From positions 1-36,562 of IMG/VR virus record IMGVR_UViG_3300042197_001658: a stretch of DNA of 36,562 bases; one strand, given 5' to 3'. The position numbers and the translations under genes were made by a program. Below, piece after piece: positions 1 through 5,649 of the stretch (positions are counted from its first letter, which is position 1; each line of letters begins with the position of its first letter). Below the pieces are notes generated by a model, which was not told the DNA's origin, made no database searches, and worked only from the letters and a program-made list of their open reading frames with translations. The stretch is from a virus.

Positions 1-49
1 GTACAGATATTAGTAAAGGCCTCTGTGGGACAATCAGTGTGTTTCAATA

Positions 50-123
50 TGGCTCCGGTGGAGGGAATCGAACCCCCACTAACGGTTTTGGAGACCGTCG
101 CACTGCCATTATACTACACCGGA
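50..123 (-). tRNA. tRNA-Trp (anticodon CCA)
   Basis: Read on the minus strand this folds as a complete 74-nt cloverleaf: acceptor TCCGGTG/CACCGGA, D stem GTAT/GTGC, anticodon stem ACGGT/ACCGT around loop CTCCAAA, T stem GGGGG with loop TTCGATT, discriminator G and an encoded CCA. It is the last of three tRNAs in one minus-strand cluster. A small open frame can be read antisense across this cluster, but it is only the complement of tRNA genes. Confidence 0.95.
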
Positions 124-129
124 GTTGCA

Positions 130-214
130 TGGTGGACAACCAGGGAATCGAACCCCGTATACCAAAGGTGACAGATTTACAGTCTGCTGCAGTCGCCAAT
201 GCTGCTCGTTGTCC
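130..214 (-). tRNA. tRNA-Tyr (anticodon GUA)
   Basis: Minus strand, 85 nt. Acceptor GGACAAC/GTTGTCC, perfect D stem GCAG/CTGC, anticodon loop CTGTAAA (GUA), a 13-nt variable region that can form a short ACC/GGT stem (expected for class II tRNA-Tyr), T loop TTCGATT, discriminator A and encoded CCA. Position 8 is G rather than the usual U. Confidence 0.93.
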
Positions 215-219
215 ATATT

Positions 220-296
220 TGGCACACCGTGCGGGATTTGAACCCGCGATCTACGCCGTGAAAGGGCGTTGTCCTAGACCGCTAGACGAACGGTGC
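220..296 (-). tRNA. tRNA-Glu (anticodon UUC)
   Basis: Minus strand, 77 nt. Acceptor GCACCGT/ACGGTGT, anticodon stem ACGCC/GGCGT around loop CTTTCAC (anticodon UUC), T stem CGGGT-type with loop TTCAAAT, discriminator G and encoded CCA. First tRNA of the minus-strand cluster; a good promoter lies about 35 nt upstream. Confidence 0.94.
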
Positions 297-328
297 GTTG
301 TGTTTTGTTTAATCAATCAATATATAAT

Positions 329-357
329 ATTATAGGCCGTTTAACTAGACAAATCAA
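329..357 (-). promoter_or_regulatory. sigma70-type promoter of the tRNA cluster
   Basis: On the minus strand: -35 TTGATT (352-357), exactly 17 bp, -10 TATAAT (329-334). Transcription would enter tRNA-Glu, -Tyr and -Trp. The -35 lies just past the stop codon of the membrane-protein gene at 363-524, so the cluster can be expressed independently of the upstream genes. Confidence 0.8.
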
Positions 358-362
358 GTAAA

Positions 363-524
363 TTATTTGTCTTTTGATTGAGGCCAAGGCCAAGGTTCAC
401 CACTTCTCTGGCTCATTGCTGCTAGCCAAGCCTCGTCCTCTTTTTGCTCTTGTGTAGCCCTAAGCCGCCAAACTACTAAGCCTGCAATTAAAAAGAAGAT
501 GCCTATGCCAAGTAATATTTCCAT
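363..524 (-). CDS. small single-pass membrane protein (53 aa)
   Basis: Reads MEILLGIGIFF at the N-terminus, then one hydrophobic segment (about residues 2-19) followed by a basic WRLR stop-transfer motif and a polar Trp/Pro-rich tail. It begins 2 nt after the stop of the upstream gene (527-1180), consistent with translational coupling. I do not recognise the family. Function unknown; topology suggests N-out with the tail in the cytoplasm. Confidence 0.65.
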   Translation of the reverse strand: MEILLGIGIFFLIAGLVVWRLRATQEQKEDEAWLAAMSQRSGEPWPWPQSKDK

Positions 525-526
525 GT

Positions 527-1180
527 TTAGTCCCACAGTGCTTCATAGTATTTGCCAAACAGCCTATAGCCATTCCTCTTCCGAGCCTGCCAGAGGTCTA
601 AGCCTTCACGGTCAACCTTAATCAGTGCAATTTGCTCCGTAAAGCTCTTGCCCTGCTTCTCCTCCTCAGTAGGATGAGTGTAAAACTTGTCATCACCACA
701 ATCATCATCAAGCTTTTGTTCAAAGGCCCAGATCATTTCGTCTAGTGCCCAGTCCCAGCGCTTGAAGTGGTTGTCGTCAACGTCCCAATCATTTTCTTTG
801 GCTGGCGCACTAGTACTCTGCAAGTGCGCTGGCACATCACTGTCATCTACCTGTGGAGCACCGTGCTTAGTAGCTTTTAGCTGCTTGAGCATTGGTACTA
901 CAATGTGTGCTAGGGTATGATCCATTGACCAAGTATCCCAGTTGTCAATGCGTACAAAGGTTTGTCGAGTCTTTTTACTGTGGATCCACAACAAGAATTT
1001 GTGTAGCAGGGTATTGCTGCCATCCTTGCGCTCACTAAGCCACTCACCAAAGTTGTGTACCCAGCGCGGCTTGTCTAAGATGCCGTCTTCATCAGGTACT
1101 TTCTTGGCCCAAAAGCAAAGCAGTTCAGCTAGCTGATAAGGGCCAAACCAGTTGTTATAGGGGCCAATAATTACCTTCAT
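527..1180 (-). CDS. conserved phage protein of unknown function (217 aa)
   Basis: A well-formed gene starting ATG at 1180 with an AAGGAAC-type ribosome site just upstream. The protein is acidic, rich in Trp and Asp, and has no transmembrane segment. The segment around residues 75-150 (for example WDTWSMDHTLA, NHFKRWDWALDEMIWAFEQ) strongly resembles, from memory, a hypothetical protein found in many T4-like phages that infect marine and freshwater bacteria. No catalytic motif is evident. It heads the 3'-most part of the minus-strand gene string. Confidence 0.85.
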   Translation of the reverse strand: MKVIIGPYNNWFGPYQLAELLCFWAKKVPDEDGILDKPRWVHNFGEWLSERKDGSNTLLHKFLLWIHSKKTRQTFVRIDNWDTWSMDHTLAHIVVPMLKQLKATKHGAPQVDDSDVPAHLQSTSAPAKENDWDVDDNHFKRWDWALDEMIWAFEQKLDDDCGDDKFYTHPTEEEKQGKSFTEQIALIKVDREGLDLWQARKRNGYRLFGKYYEALWD

Positions 1181-1189
1181 TTTAGTTCC

Positions 1190-1495
1190 TTATGCTTGTT
1201 CTCTGTTTAAGTCTAAGTATACTGCTGGTTTTATGCTACTACAGGTTACACGGGTGGGACAGCCAAAGTGTGGACATACATAACCCTGAGCACGTTCAGT
1301 AGTCATACCACATACAGGGCAGCCACGGTATATTGCAGGCTGTACTGGCTGTACTGGAGGTATTAGTTTGTATACAAGTTGTCTTAATTCCATGATCTCT
1401 TGCTCCAGCTTGTAGAGTTTGGTTTCTAGATCTTGCTGAGCCTTTACCTGTGGTGGTGGCATACCTGCCCACATTTGTCCAAGATTACTTTTCAC
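1190..1495 (-). CDS. coiled-coil/zinc-ribbon small protein
   Basis: GTG start at 1495, overlapping the end of the preceding gene by 11 nt. The middle (about residues 18-45) is a heptad-like helix (QQDLETKLYKLEQEIMELRQL); the C-terminal part has four Cys in a CPVC...CPHFGC arrangement (about residues 59-79) that could bind one zinc. An in-frame ATG eight codons downstream is an alternative start. Likely a small DNA/RNA- or protein-binding factor; no specific function can be assigned. Confidence 0.7.
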   Translation of the reverse strand: MKSNLGQMWAGMPPPQVKAQQDLETKLYKLEQEIMELRQLVYKLIPPVQPVQPAIYRGCPVCGMTTERAQGYVCPHFGCPTRVTCSSIKPAVYLDLNREQA

Positions 1496-1688
1496 TGTCT
1501 AACTCCCGCTGTGCCCTAGCACCTTGATGAAACGCTTCCTGCACCCAGTATTGTAAGCTATCATGCGATATATTACCACAGTTTAACATTTCTTCTAAAA
1601 AACCGTTACGATTGCGCTTGCTATCATAACTAGGAAAAGGTTTGTTGTAAAACCACTCAATAAATTTCTTTTGTACAGGTATATTCAC
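1485..1688 (-). CDS. hypothetical protein (67 aa)
   Basis: GTG start at 1688, sharing its first base with the last base of the upstream gene. Soluble, mixed-charge protein (KKFIEWFYNKPFPSYDSKRN...), ending in the overlap with the zinc-ribbon gene. It sits in an unbroken minus-strand string with identical overlaps, which supports it being real. Function unknown. Confidence 0.65.
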   Translation of the reverse strand: MNIPVQKKFIEWFYNKPFPSYDSKRNRNGFLEEMLNCGNISHDSLQYWVQEAFHQGARAQRELDSEK

Positions 1689-1870
1689 TACCAGCTCTCC
1701 ACGTCAGTTATATCTACACTAGTATCACTAGTTTTACCAAAAAGTGAGAATTTTACTTTTACAACTGGTCCAATGCCTGTATGTTCTTCATATAGTTCAT
1801 ATAGCTCTACTTCTTGAAAATGATCTACAATCTCAGCTAATTGGTTAATCTGTTTTCTTGTTAGCTTCAT
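1688..1870 (-). CDS. hypothetical protein (60 aa)
   Basis: Start chosen at the ATG (1870) giving MKLTRKQINQLAEI, because a ribosome site (GGAGGTAAC) precedes it; the longer frame upstream reads through the neighbouring gene. N-terminal helix-like segment, then a beta-rich region (PVVKVKFSLFG). Located between two overlapping small genes. Function unknown. Confidence 0.68.
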   Translation of the reverse strand: MKLTRKQINQLAEIVDHFQEVELYELYEEHTGIGPVVKVKFSLFGKTSDTSVDITDVESW

Positions 1871-1871
1871 G

Positions 1872-2144
1872 TTACCTCCGCATTGCGCTAATGTCTTTGG
1901 CCTCTTGTTGACTAAAAATTGGCACAGCATTTGACTTGTGTAGTGTACCAATGCCAATGATATTACCGCCGGTGTAAACTGGATTTTCACGCTTAGCACC
2001 CACACCTACACCGCTGTCTCGACTAGGAATGTGATCGTTCATAGTGCGGCCTGGTGGCGGCGCTAATTTAGGAATCTTATTAGTGCGGTATTTTCTCATG
2101 GCCATATCCGTCAAATAAAAATCTATTATATATGGTTTAGGCAT
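1872..2144 (-). CDS. hypothetical phage protein (90 aa), start uncertain
   Basis: Starts most likely at ATG 2144 (MPKPYIIDFYLTDMAMRKY...), overlapping the end of the upstream gene; a second ATG at about 2102 (MAMRKYRTNK) is possible. The central, Gly/Pro-rich, basic region (GVGVGAKREN, GGNIIGIGTLHKSNAVP) and the C-terminal EAKDISAMRR are reminiscent of a short conserved protein seen near replication or metabolism genes in T4-like phages. Function unknown. Confidence 0.65.
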   Translation of the reverse strand: MPKPYIIDFYLTDMAMRKYRTNKIPKLAPPPGRTMNDHIPSRDSGVGVGAKRENPVYTGGNIIGIGTLHKSNAVPIFSQQEAKDISAMRR

Positions 2145-2520
2145 TACCGTCAAGATTATTTTTACGCAACTGATGTTTCAATTCCTTACCAAGCCAACCA
2201 ATAGCCCTTTGAAAATTTTGTACTTGTAGTACCTGACCAGGTAACCACTGTGGCTTTAGCGTTAGTGCTAATACTTCATCCTTAGTAACATATATTGGTT
2301 TTACGCTGCCATCTAGCCAACGCAAGCGTCTAGCTTCTATAGTAACTGTTTCAGGACCCTCAACTGAGCCAACCGCTACACGTTCTACAAAGTCCGTAGT
2401 AATCGGGCGCTTTACAGCAACCTTAACACTACCCTCACGCTCTAGTGTTTCTAGTAACCACATGGGTAAATCTACGACAGTAATAGGCTCAAAATCGCTG
2501 GTATACAGTACTATGTTCAT
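2137..2520 (-). CDS. hypothetical phage protein (127 aa)
   Basis: ATG at 2520, coupled to the upstream gene through an ATGA overlap. Mixed alpha/beta soluble protein: an N-terminal stretch MNIVLYTSDFEPITVVDLP, an Arg/Trp-containing middle (EARRLRWLDG), and a C-terminal region (FQRAIGWLGKELKHQLRK). I recognise it only as a type of conserved hypothetical found in T4-like phages. No motif reveals its activity. Confidence 0.72.
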   Translation of the reverse strand: MNIVLYTSDFEPITVVDLPMWLLETLEREGSVKVAVKRPITTDFVERVAVGSVEGPETVTIEARRLRWLDGSVKPIYVTKDEVLALTLKPQWLPGQVLQVQNFQRAIGWLGKELKHQLRKNNLDGNA

Positions 2521-2666
2521 CAGTCAATCCTTGTATAATTTAGTACATTACCAAAACCATACTGTGCTTCTCCTAACAACTTAGCGCTGTAGTCATCATC
2601 TGCCCATATATAGGCATTTATGGTTTGATAGTCATTAACCTTAATCCAAAGTTGATATTTATACAT
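2520..2666 (-). CDS. hypothetical protein (48 aa) coupled to thyX
   Basis: Small gene filling the gap between thyX and the 127-aa gene. It starts at ATG 2666, 8 nt inside the end of thyX, and its TGA overlaps the next ATG. The sequence (MYKYQLWIKVNDYQ... NAYIWADDDYSAK) looks like a compact beta protein. The double overlap and codon use support it. Function unknown. Confidence 0.65.
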   Translation of the reverse strand: MYKYQLWIKVNDYQTINAYIWADDDYSAKLLGEAQYGFGNVLNYTRID

Positions 2667-3324
2667 CACTATCCTCAAAAAATGCTGCCATAGTTACAGG
2701 AGCAATATAGCAAAGTTCATTGTAGGCACACTTAGCTATCATTCTGTGTTCTTTTTGTGTGCTTACATGCAATCGCTGTTTTAGGTAGAATATCCAGCTG
2801 CGCAGTGTACCATTCATATACATGCGACTAGGAGTTAATCCTTCTGGTAAGAGTGCTCTGGCTTGTTCTTTGGCAATACCCATGCTAATAGCCCAGTCAT
2901 ATTGTCGCTGTGCCTCTTCTGCCAAATTTTTTAGCTTATACTCCCACTGTTGACCTAGTTCTCGATCTGTTTCACAAGTATAATCTAGTTGAATACTATT
3001 TTGACGATTCTTACGATCCTGCAGCCTAGCCTCTCTGGTTGTGTCTAGTTGACCAAGTTTTTCAACCACTTGATACCTTTGCGAAAACTCCTGAAAACTA
3101 AACGACCTATGGCGTAGTATTTGGCGACCAATATCGCGTGTTGTATTAATTTCCATACAAACATTAACCATTTCAAATGGACTAACATGGCCTTCCCTAA
3201 TCATATAACGTAGCAAGCCACCATAATCTTGGTTCATTTGATTTTCTGGATTGCTTACTCTGGCAATTTGTGCAATGTTTTTATCAATGTCTGGTGTTGC
3301 CCACCAGGTATGTGCTGTATGCAT
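2659..3324 (-). CDS. thyX: flavin-dependent thymidylate synthase ThyX
   Basis: Makes dTMP from dUMP using methylenetetrahydrofolate, FAD and NADPH, supplying thymidine for phage DNA synthesis. The ThyX signature is at residues 71-84, RHRSFSFQEFSQRY (family pattern RHRxxSxNExSxRY, with Gln in place of the usual Asn). The C-terminal part carries the conserved R-x-M-Y-M-NGTLRSWIFYLKQR region. 221 aa, close to normal length. It is the first gene of a minus-strand string and has its own promoter (3357-3385) directly upstream. No ThyA is seen in the window. Confidence 0.96.
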   Translation of the reverse strand: MHTAHTWWATPDIDKNIAQIARVSNPENQMNQDYGGLLRYMIREGHVSPFEMVNVCMEINTTRDIGRQILRHRSFSFQEFSQRYQVVEKLGQLDTTREARLQDRKNRQNSIQLDYTCETDRELGQQWEYKLKNLAEEAQRQYDWAISMGIAKEQARALLPEGLTPSRMYMNGTLRSWIFYLKQRLHVSTQKEHRMIAKCAYNELCYIAPVTMAAFFEDSDV

Positions 3325-3356
3325 TTTGTTGTATTTTCTTAGTTAAAATATTATAT

Positions 3357-3385
3357 ATTATACCACTAAAGCAAAAGGGCAGCAA
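3357..3385 (-). promoter_or_regulatory. thyX promoter, sigma70-type
   Basis: Minus strand: -35 TTGCTG (3380-3385), 17-bp spacer, -10 TATAAT (3357-3362), about 33 bp before the thyX ATG. The -35 hexamer lies inside the terminator hairpin of the upstream sleB-like gene, so termination and re-initiation are packed into about 50 bp. Confidence 0.75.
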
Positions 3386-3407
3386 GCTAAAAATTTAGCT
3401 TCTGCCC
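3373..3407 (-). terminator. intrinsic terminator after the cell wall hydrolase gene
   Basis: On the minus strand GGGCAG pairs with CTGCCC, enclosing an inner AAGCTAAA/TTTAGCTT hairpin, followed by TTTTGCTTT. It ends transcription of the gene at 3414-3896 and overlaps the thyX promoter. Confidence 0.8.
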
Positions 3408-3413
3408 TGTAAA

Positions 3414-3896
3414 TTAAATATAGAATATGTGCTTACCGATAGTTCTTACGTATCGCTTTTTTGTTCTCCAAGTAGGTTTTACATAATTGGCATGAAAATA
3501 TAGCGCTTCAAATCCTTCTAAAAATAGTTTGCCTTGCAAAATACCCTTAGCTATATGTAATGAGTCCCTCCATTGTTTTTGATCACGAACCATTATATTT
3601 TTATAGGCAGTCCAGCTGAACTGATTTTTTTGGTATACCACACCACAAATAGTCTTGTTAAACTCTTCCTTATGTAATACACGATTTAGCGTTACTTGTG
3701 CAACCGCTACTTTTCCTGTCAAACTCTCTCCCTTAGCTTCGAAGTATATATTCTTAGCTAAACATTCTAAATCTCGTTCATTGTGTTTTATTATGTAATT
3801 TATATTAAGTGGAATATTTGGTATGCTTAGTGTTCTATGTGGGAAAAATAAACTACAAGCCAGGAAAATAGCTAAAGCTATTTTGGCCAGATACAT
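3414..3896 (-). CDS. SleB-type cell wall hydrolase (endolysin candidate)
   Basis: Peptidoglycan hydrolase of the SleB/Hydrolase_2 family (lytic transglycosylase-like), probably lysing the host wall. N-terminal hydrophobic segment at residues 5-18 is a signal peptide or membrane anchor. The catalytic motif is NIYFEAKGES (Glu53 is the likely catalytic residue), followed by AVAQVTLNRV and the C-terminal half with QFSWTAYK and ALYFHANYVKP, all typical of the family. 160 aa, a normal catalytic-domain length. Own promoter and terminator. The presence of a secretion signal suggests it exports itself, as SAR or Sec-dependent endolysins do (inference). Confidence 0.9.
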   Translation of the reverse strand: MYLAKIALAIFLACSLFFPHRTLSIPNIPLNINYIIKHNERDLECLAKNIYFEAKGESLTGKVAVAQVTLNRVLHKEEFNKTICGVVYQKNQFSWTAYKNIMVRDQKQWRDSLHIAKGILQGKLFLEGFEALYFHANYVKPTWRTKKRYVRTIGKHIFYI

Positions 3897-3929
3897 TTAC
3901 GTTCCTTTACCTATAGAGTTGAATATTTT

Positions 3930-3958
3930 ATTATACGATATTGATAAAAAATTTTCAA
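3930..3958 (-). promoter_or_regulatory. promoter of the cell wall hydrolase gene
   Basis: Minus strand: -35 TTGAAA (3953-3958), 17 bp, -10 TATAAT (3930-3935), followed by an AAAGGAA ribosome site before the ATG at 3896. It forms a divergent pair with the plus-strand promoter at 4003-4030. Confidence 0.78.
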
Positions 3959-4002
3959 GTCAAAATATTACACGGTCTGCGCCAACATGCGAAAAATTCT
4001 AC

Positions 4003-4030
4003 TAGACAAAAGTTTGCCTAACTGCTATAA
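4003..4030 (+). promoter_or_regulatory. promoter of the 4052 gene
   Basis: -35 TAGACA (4003-4008), 16-bp spacer, -10 TATAAT (4025-4030), then a GGAGGAAT ribosome site and ATG at 4052. The -35 is one base from the TTGACA consensus at position 2. First promoter of the plus-strand half of the window. Confidence 0.65.
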
Positions 4031-4051
4031 TATAGTGAATGGAGGAATAAA

Positions 4052-4249
4052 ATGTCTAAAATTATTAACTACACGGCAGAATTAGAATATTTAATAGTTA
4101 ATACTTTACTACCAGTTTATGAAGACTATTGTAAAAGATTCCCTTTTAGTCCATTAGCTAAGAAAGACATTGACTATAGTATATTAGGCGAAGTTAAAGA
4201 AAAACGTGATCCTGGGGCACTCTTAAAACCCAGAAAAAATTTATCTTGA
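4052..4249 (+). CDS. hypothetical protein (65 aa)
   Basis: Strong ribosome site GGAGGAATAAA before ATG. Soluble, mixed-charge, with a helical N-terminal half and a basic C-terminus (KEKRDPGALLKPRKNLS). Transcribed alone between two promoters, so it is probably a short early or regulatory gene. I do not recognise the family. Confidence 0.7.
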   Translation: MSKIINYTAELEYLIVNTLLPVYEDYCKRFPFSPLAKKDIDYSILGEVKEKRDPGALLKPRKNLS

Positions 4250-4274
4250 AAATTTTTATTTTATTTGCTATAAT
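4246..4274 (+). promoter_or_regulatory. promoter of the outer-membrane protein gene
   Basis: -35 TTGAAA (4246-4251), 17 bp, -10 TATAAT (4269-4274). The -35 overlaps the stop codon of the preceding gene. A CAAGGAA ribosome site follows at about 4294-4300. Confidence 0.78.
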
Positions 4275-4306
4275 ATTAATTCCGTAACAATTTCAAGGAA
4301 CTTCAA

Positions 4307-4846
4307 TTGAAAAAGACAATTTTAACCGCCGCAGTTGCATTAGGCTTAGGTTCAACAGCTAACGCCGCCTGGATTAGTTATGATCTAGATAATGTTAAAG
4401 CAGATGCCAAAGGTGGCAGCGATAGCCAAGCACACTATATTCGTGCTGGTGGCACAGTAGCTGGACTGAATACAATGATGCAGGCCCGTACTGCTAGCTT
4501 TGATGGTGGTGGTATGGTACATAGCGTAGAGCTTACTGCTGGTAAACAACTTGGTGCATTAAGTCCTTTTGTTGGCGTAGGCCATGACTTAGGGTTTAAT
4601 GGCAGCGGTAGTTTTCAATATGGACTACTAGGAGTTAGTGCTGGAGTACCACTAGGAAAATTATATGCCTATGGTGGAGCTAAAACCCGTGTAAACTGGG
4701 ACGACCATAACCCAAAACAAACAGTAACTTTTATTGGTGTTAGCATGCCAATCACAAAACAATTAAGTGCTAATGTTGGAGCCAGTAAGAGCACACAAGA
4801 CATTAAGGAAACTGCTGTTGGAGCAGGAATCAGAGTTTCGTTCTAA
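4307..4846 (+). CDS. secreted outer-membrane beta-barrel-like protein
   Basis: Start is TTG at 4307, chosen because an AAGGAA site lies 6 nt upstream and the reading then begins with a textbook signal peptide: MKKTILTAAVALGLGSTANA, cleavage expected after Ala20. The mature part (about 159 aa) is Gly/Ser/Thr-rich with alternating hydrophobic residues in short strands (for example QYGLLGVSAGVPLGKLYAYGG), and it ends in Phe (AGIRVSF), the C-terminal signature recognised by the BAM machinery. Likely an 8-strand-type barrel placed in the host outer membrane during infection. Role unknown: receptor masking, superinfection exclusion or nutrient leakage are possible. Confidence 0.72.
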   Translation: MKKTILTAAVALGLGSTANAAWISYDLDNVKADAKGGSDSQAHYIRAGGTVAGLNTMMQARTASFDGGGMVHSVELTAGKQLGALSPFVGVGHDLGFNGSGSFQYGLLGVSAGVPLGKLYAYGGAKTRVNWDDHNPKQTVTFIGVSMPITKQLSANVGASKSTQDIKETAVGAGIRVSF

Positions 4847-4847
4847 G

Positions 4848-4997
4848 GTGTTTAATCTTATAGCAAATCCAGTGTTCTTCAATAGTTATCACCTAACTTG
4901 GTTACTCTTATTTATTTATCTAGGGTGGTTAATAAGTTGGGCAGTGCCTGCTGTAATATTTATATTAATAGGAGCAGCAGTTTTTGCAACAAATTAA
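4848..4997 (+). CDS. small membrane protein (49 aa), start uncertain
   Basis: Starting from GTG 4848, right after the barrel gene's stop, the protein has a hydrophobic region of about 33 residues (WLLLFIYLGWLISW, then VPAVIFILIGAAVF) that could form one or two membrane spans, and a very short C-terminus. An upstream TTG within the barrel gene is an alternative start. A holin-like role is possible given the size but nothing in the sequence proves it. Confidence 0.5.
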   Translation: MFNLIANPVFFNSYHLTWLLLFIYLGWLISWAVPAVIFILIGAAVFATN

Positions 4998-5021
4998 CGC
5001 GGTGTTTGCCCACTGACCGCG
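4998..5021 (+). terminator. GC-rich hairpin after the membrane-protein gene
   Basis: CGCGGT (4998-5003) pairs with ACCGCG (5016-5021) around a 12-nt loop, followed by AATATATAAAAA rather than a U-run. It may be a weak or processed terminator separating the barrel gene unit from the hsp20 leader. Confidence 0.4.
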
Positions 5022-5094
5022 AATATATAAAAACAACTCAATGGTGCAAAATCTAGTATCAAAGACAGCTACAGTAATAGTGTCGGGACAACTA

Positions 5095-5216
5095 GATGCC
5101 GAGATTAAAAATCCCTTTACTGAGGGTTTCTCATCTTATCAGAGGCTAGCAGTGGGAGGATCGGCTAGTAAAATATTCCTCTCGCCTAAATCTTGCTTGA
5201 ATTTAAAGGAGATAAC
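5095..5216 (+). promoter_or_regulatory. ROSE-like RNA thermometer in the hsp20 leader
   Basis: The leader folds into successive hairpins. Hairpin 1: GAGA 5101-5104 with TCTC 5129-5132 and CCCT 5113-5116 with AGGG 5123-5126. Hairpin 2: AGAGG 5141-5145 with CCTCT 5178-5182, inner CTAGC 5146-5150 with GCTAG 5164-5168. Hairpin 3: AUCUUGCUU 5090... read as 5190-5198 with AAAGGAGAU 5205-5213, leaving G5195 bulged. This last helix hides the Shine-Dalgarno AAAGGAG, and the UUGCU strand with its unpaired G is the hallmark of ROSE elements upstream of small heat-shock genes. Heat would melt it and allow translation of the ATG at 5217. Confidence 0.7.
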
Positions 5217-5618
5217 ATGACGCAATTAGATTTAGTTAATCATGCACTTATTGGATTCGACAGAATCTTTAATCAATTGGATAATGTTCGCGCTAGTACA
5301 AAAACTTATCCGCCACACAATGTAGTAAAAATTGATGATGACAATTGGCTTGTAGAGTTAGCGGCTGCTGGATTTTCTAGGGACGAGCTAACTGTAGAAC
5401 TTCACGAGAACACATTGACAATCCGCGGTCAAAAAGCGGAGCAAGCAGGTAGACAATACTTGTATAGAGGATTGGCAATGCGTAATTTTGAGAAGAGCTT
5501 ATACATACAAGATCATATTAAAATTAAACATGCAGAATATAAGGACGGCATGCTTAATATTTATTTAGAACAGCGTGTACCTGAGAGTAAAAAACCTAAA
5601 CAAATTACTATTAACTAA
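5217..5618 (+). CDS. small heat shock protein (Hsp20/IbpA family)
   Basis: ATP-independent holdase chaperone that binds unfolding proteins in the cytoplasm. 133 aa. The alpha-crystallin domain spans about residues 34-125: DDNWLVELAAAGFSRDELTVELHENTLTIRGQ, then the loop with YRGLAMRNFEKSLYIQD and the C-terminal DGMLNIYLEQRVPES, followed by a KKPKQITIN tail. The true start is the ATG at 5217 behind GGAG, not the upstream TTG in frame. The start site is held in a ROSE-like hairpin. Hsp20 genes are common in T4-like aquatic phages and may protect folding of virion proteins. Confidence 0.93.
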   Translation: MTQLDLVNHALIGFDRIFNQLDNVRASTKTYPPHNVVKIDDDNWLVELAAAGFSRDELTVELHENTLTIRGQKAEQAGRQYLYRGLAMRNFEKSLYIQDHIKIKHAEYKDGMLNIYLEQRVPESKKPKQITIN

Positions 5619-5622
5619 TCTA

Positions 5623-5643
5623 GGGGGCGCTAGCCCCCTTTTT
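5623..5643 (+). terminator. intrinsic terminator after hsp20
   Basis: GGGGGC (5623-5628), loop GCTA, GCCCCC (5633-5638), then TTTTT. A strong Rho-independent terminator 4 nt after the hsp20 stop. Confidence 0.9.
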
Positions 5644-5649
5644 ACTATT

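Noticed and set aside
39-335. 98-aa plus-strand frame at the start of the window
   Set aside because: It runs antisense through three complete tRNA genes; its sequence contains the usual mistranslated T-arm pattern (GFEPAI, GIEPRIP), so it is not a protein gene.
5041-5220. 59-codon frame (ATG 5041 to the hsp20 start) in the hsp20 leader
   Set aside because: It coincides with the hairpins of the ROSE-like element, lacks a ribosome site and shows no recognisable protein pattern. RNA structure explains the sequence better, though an upstream peptide cannot be fully excluded.
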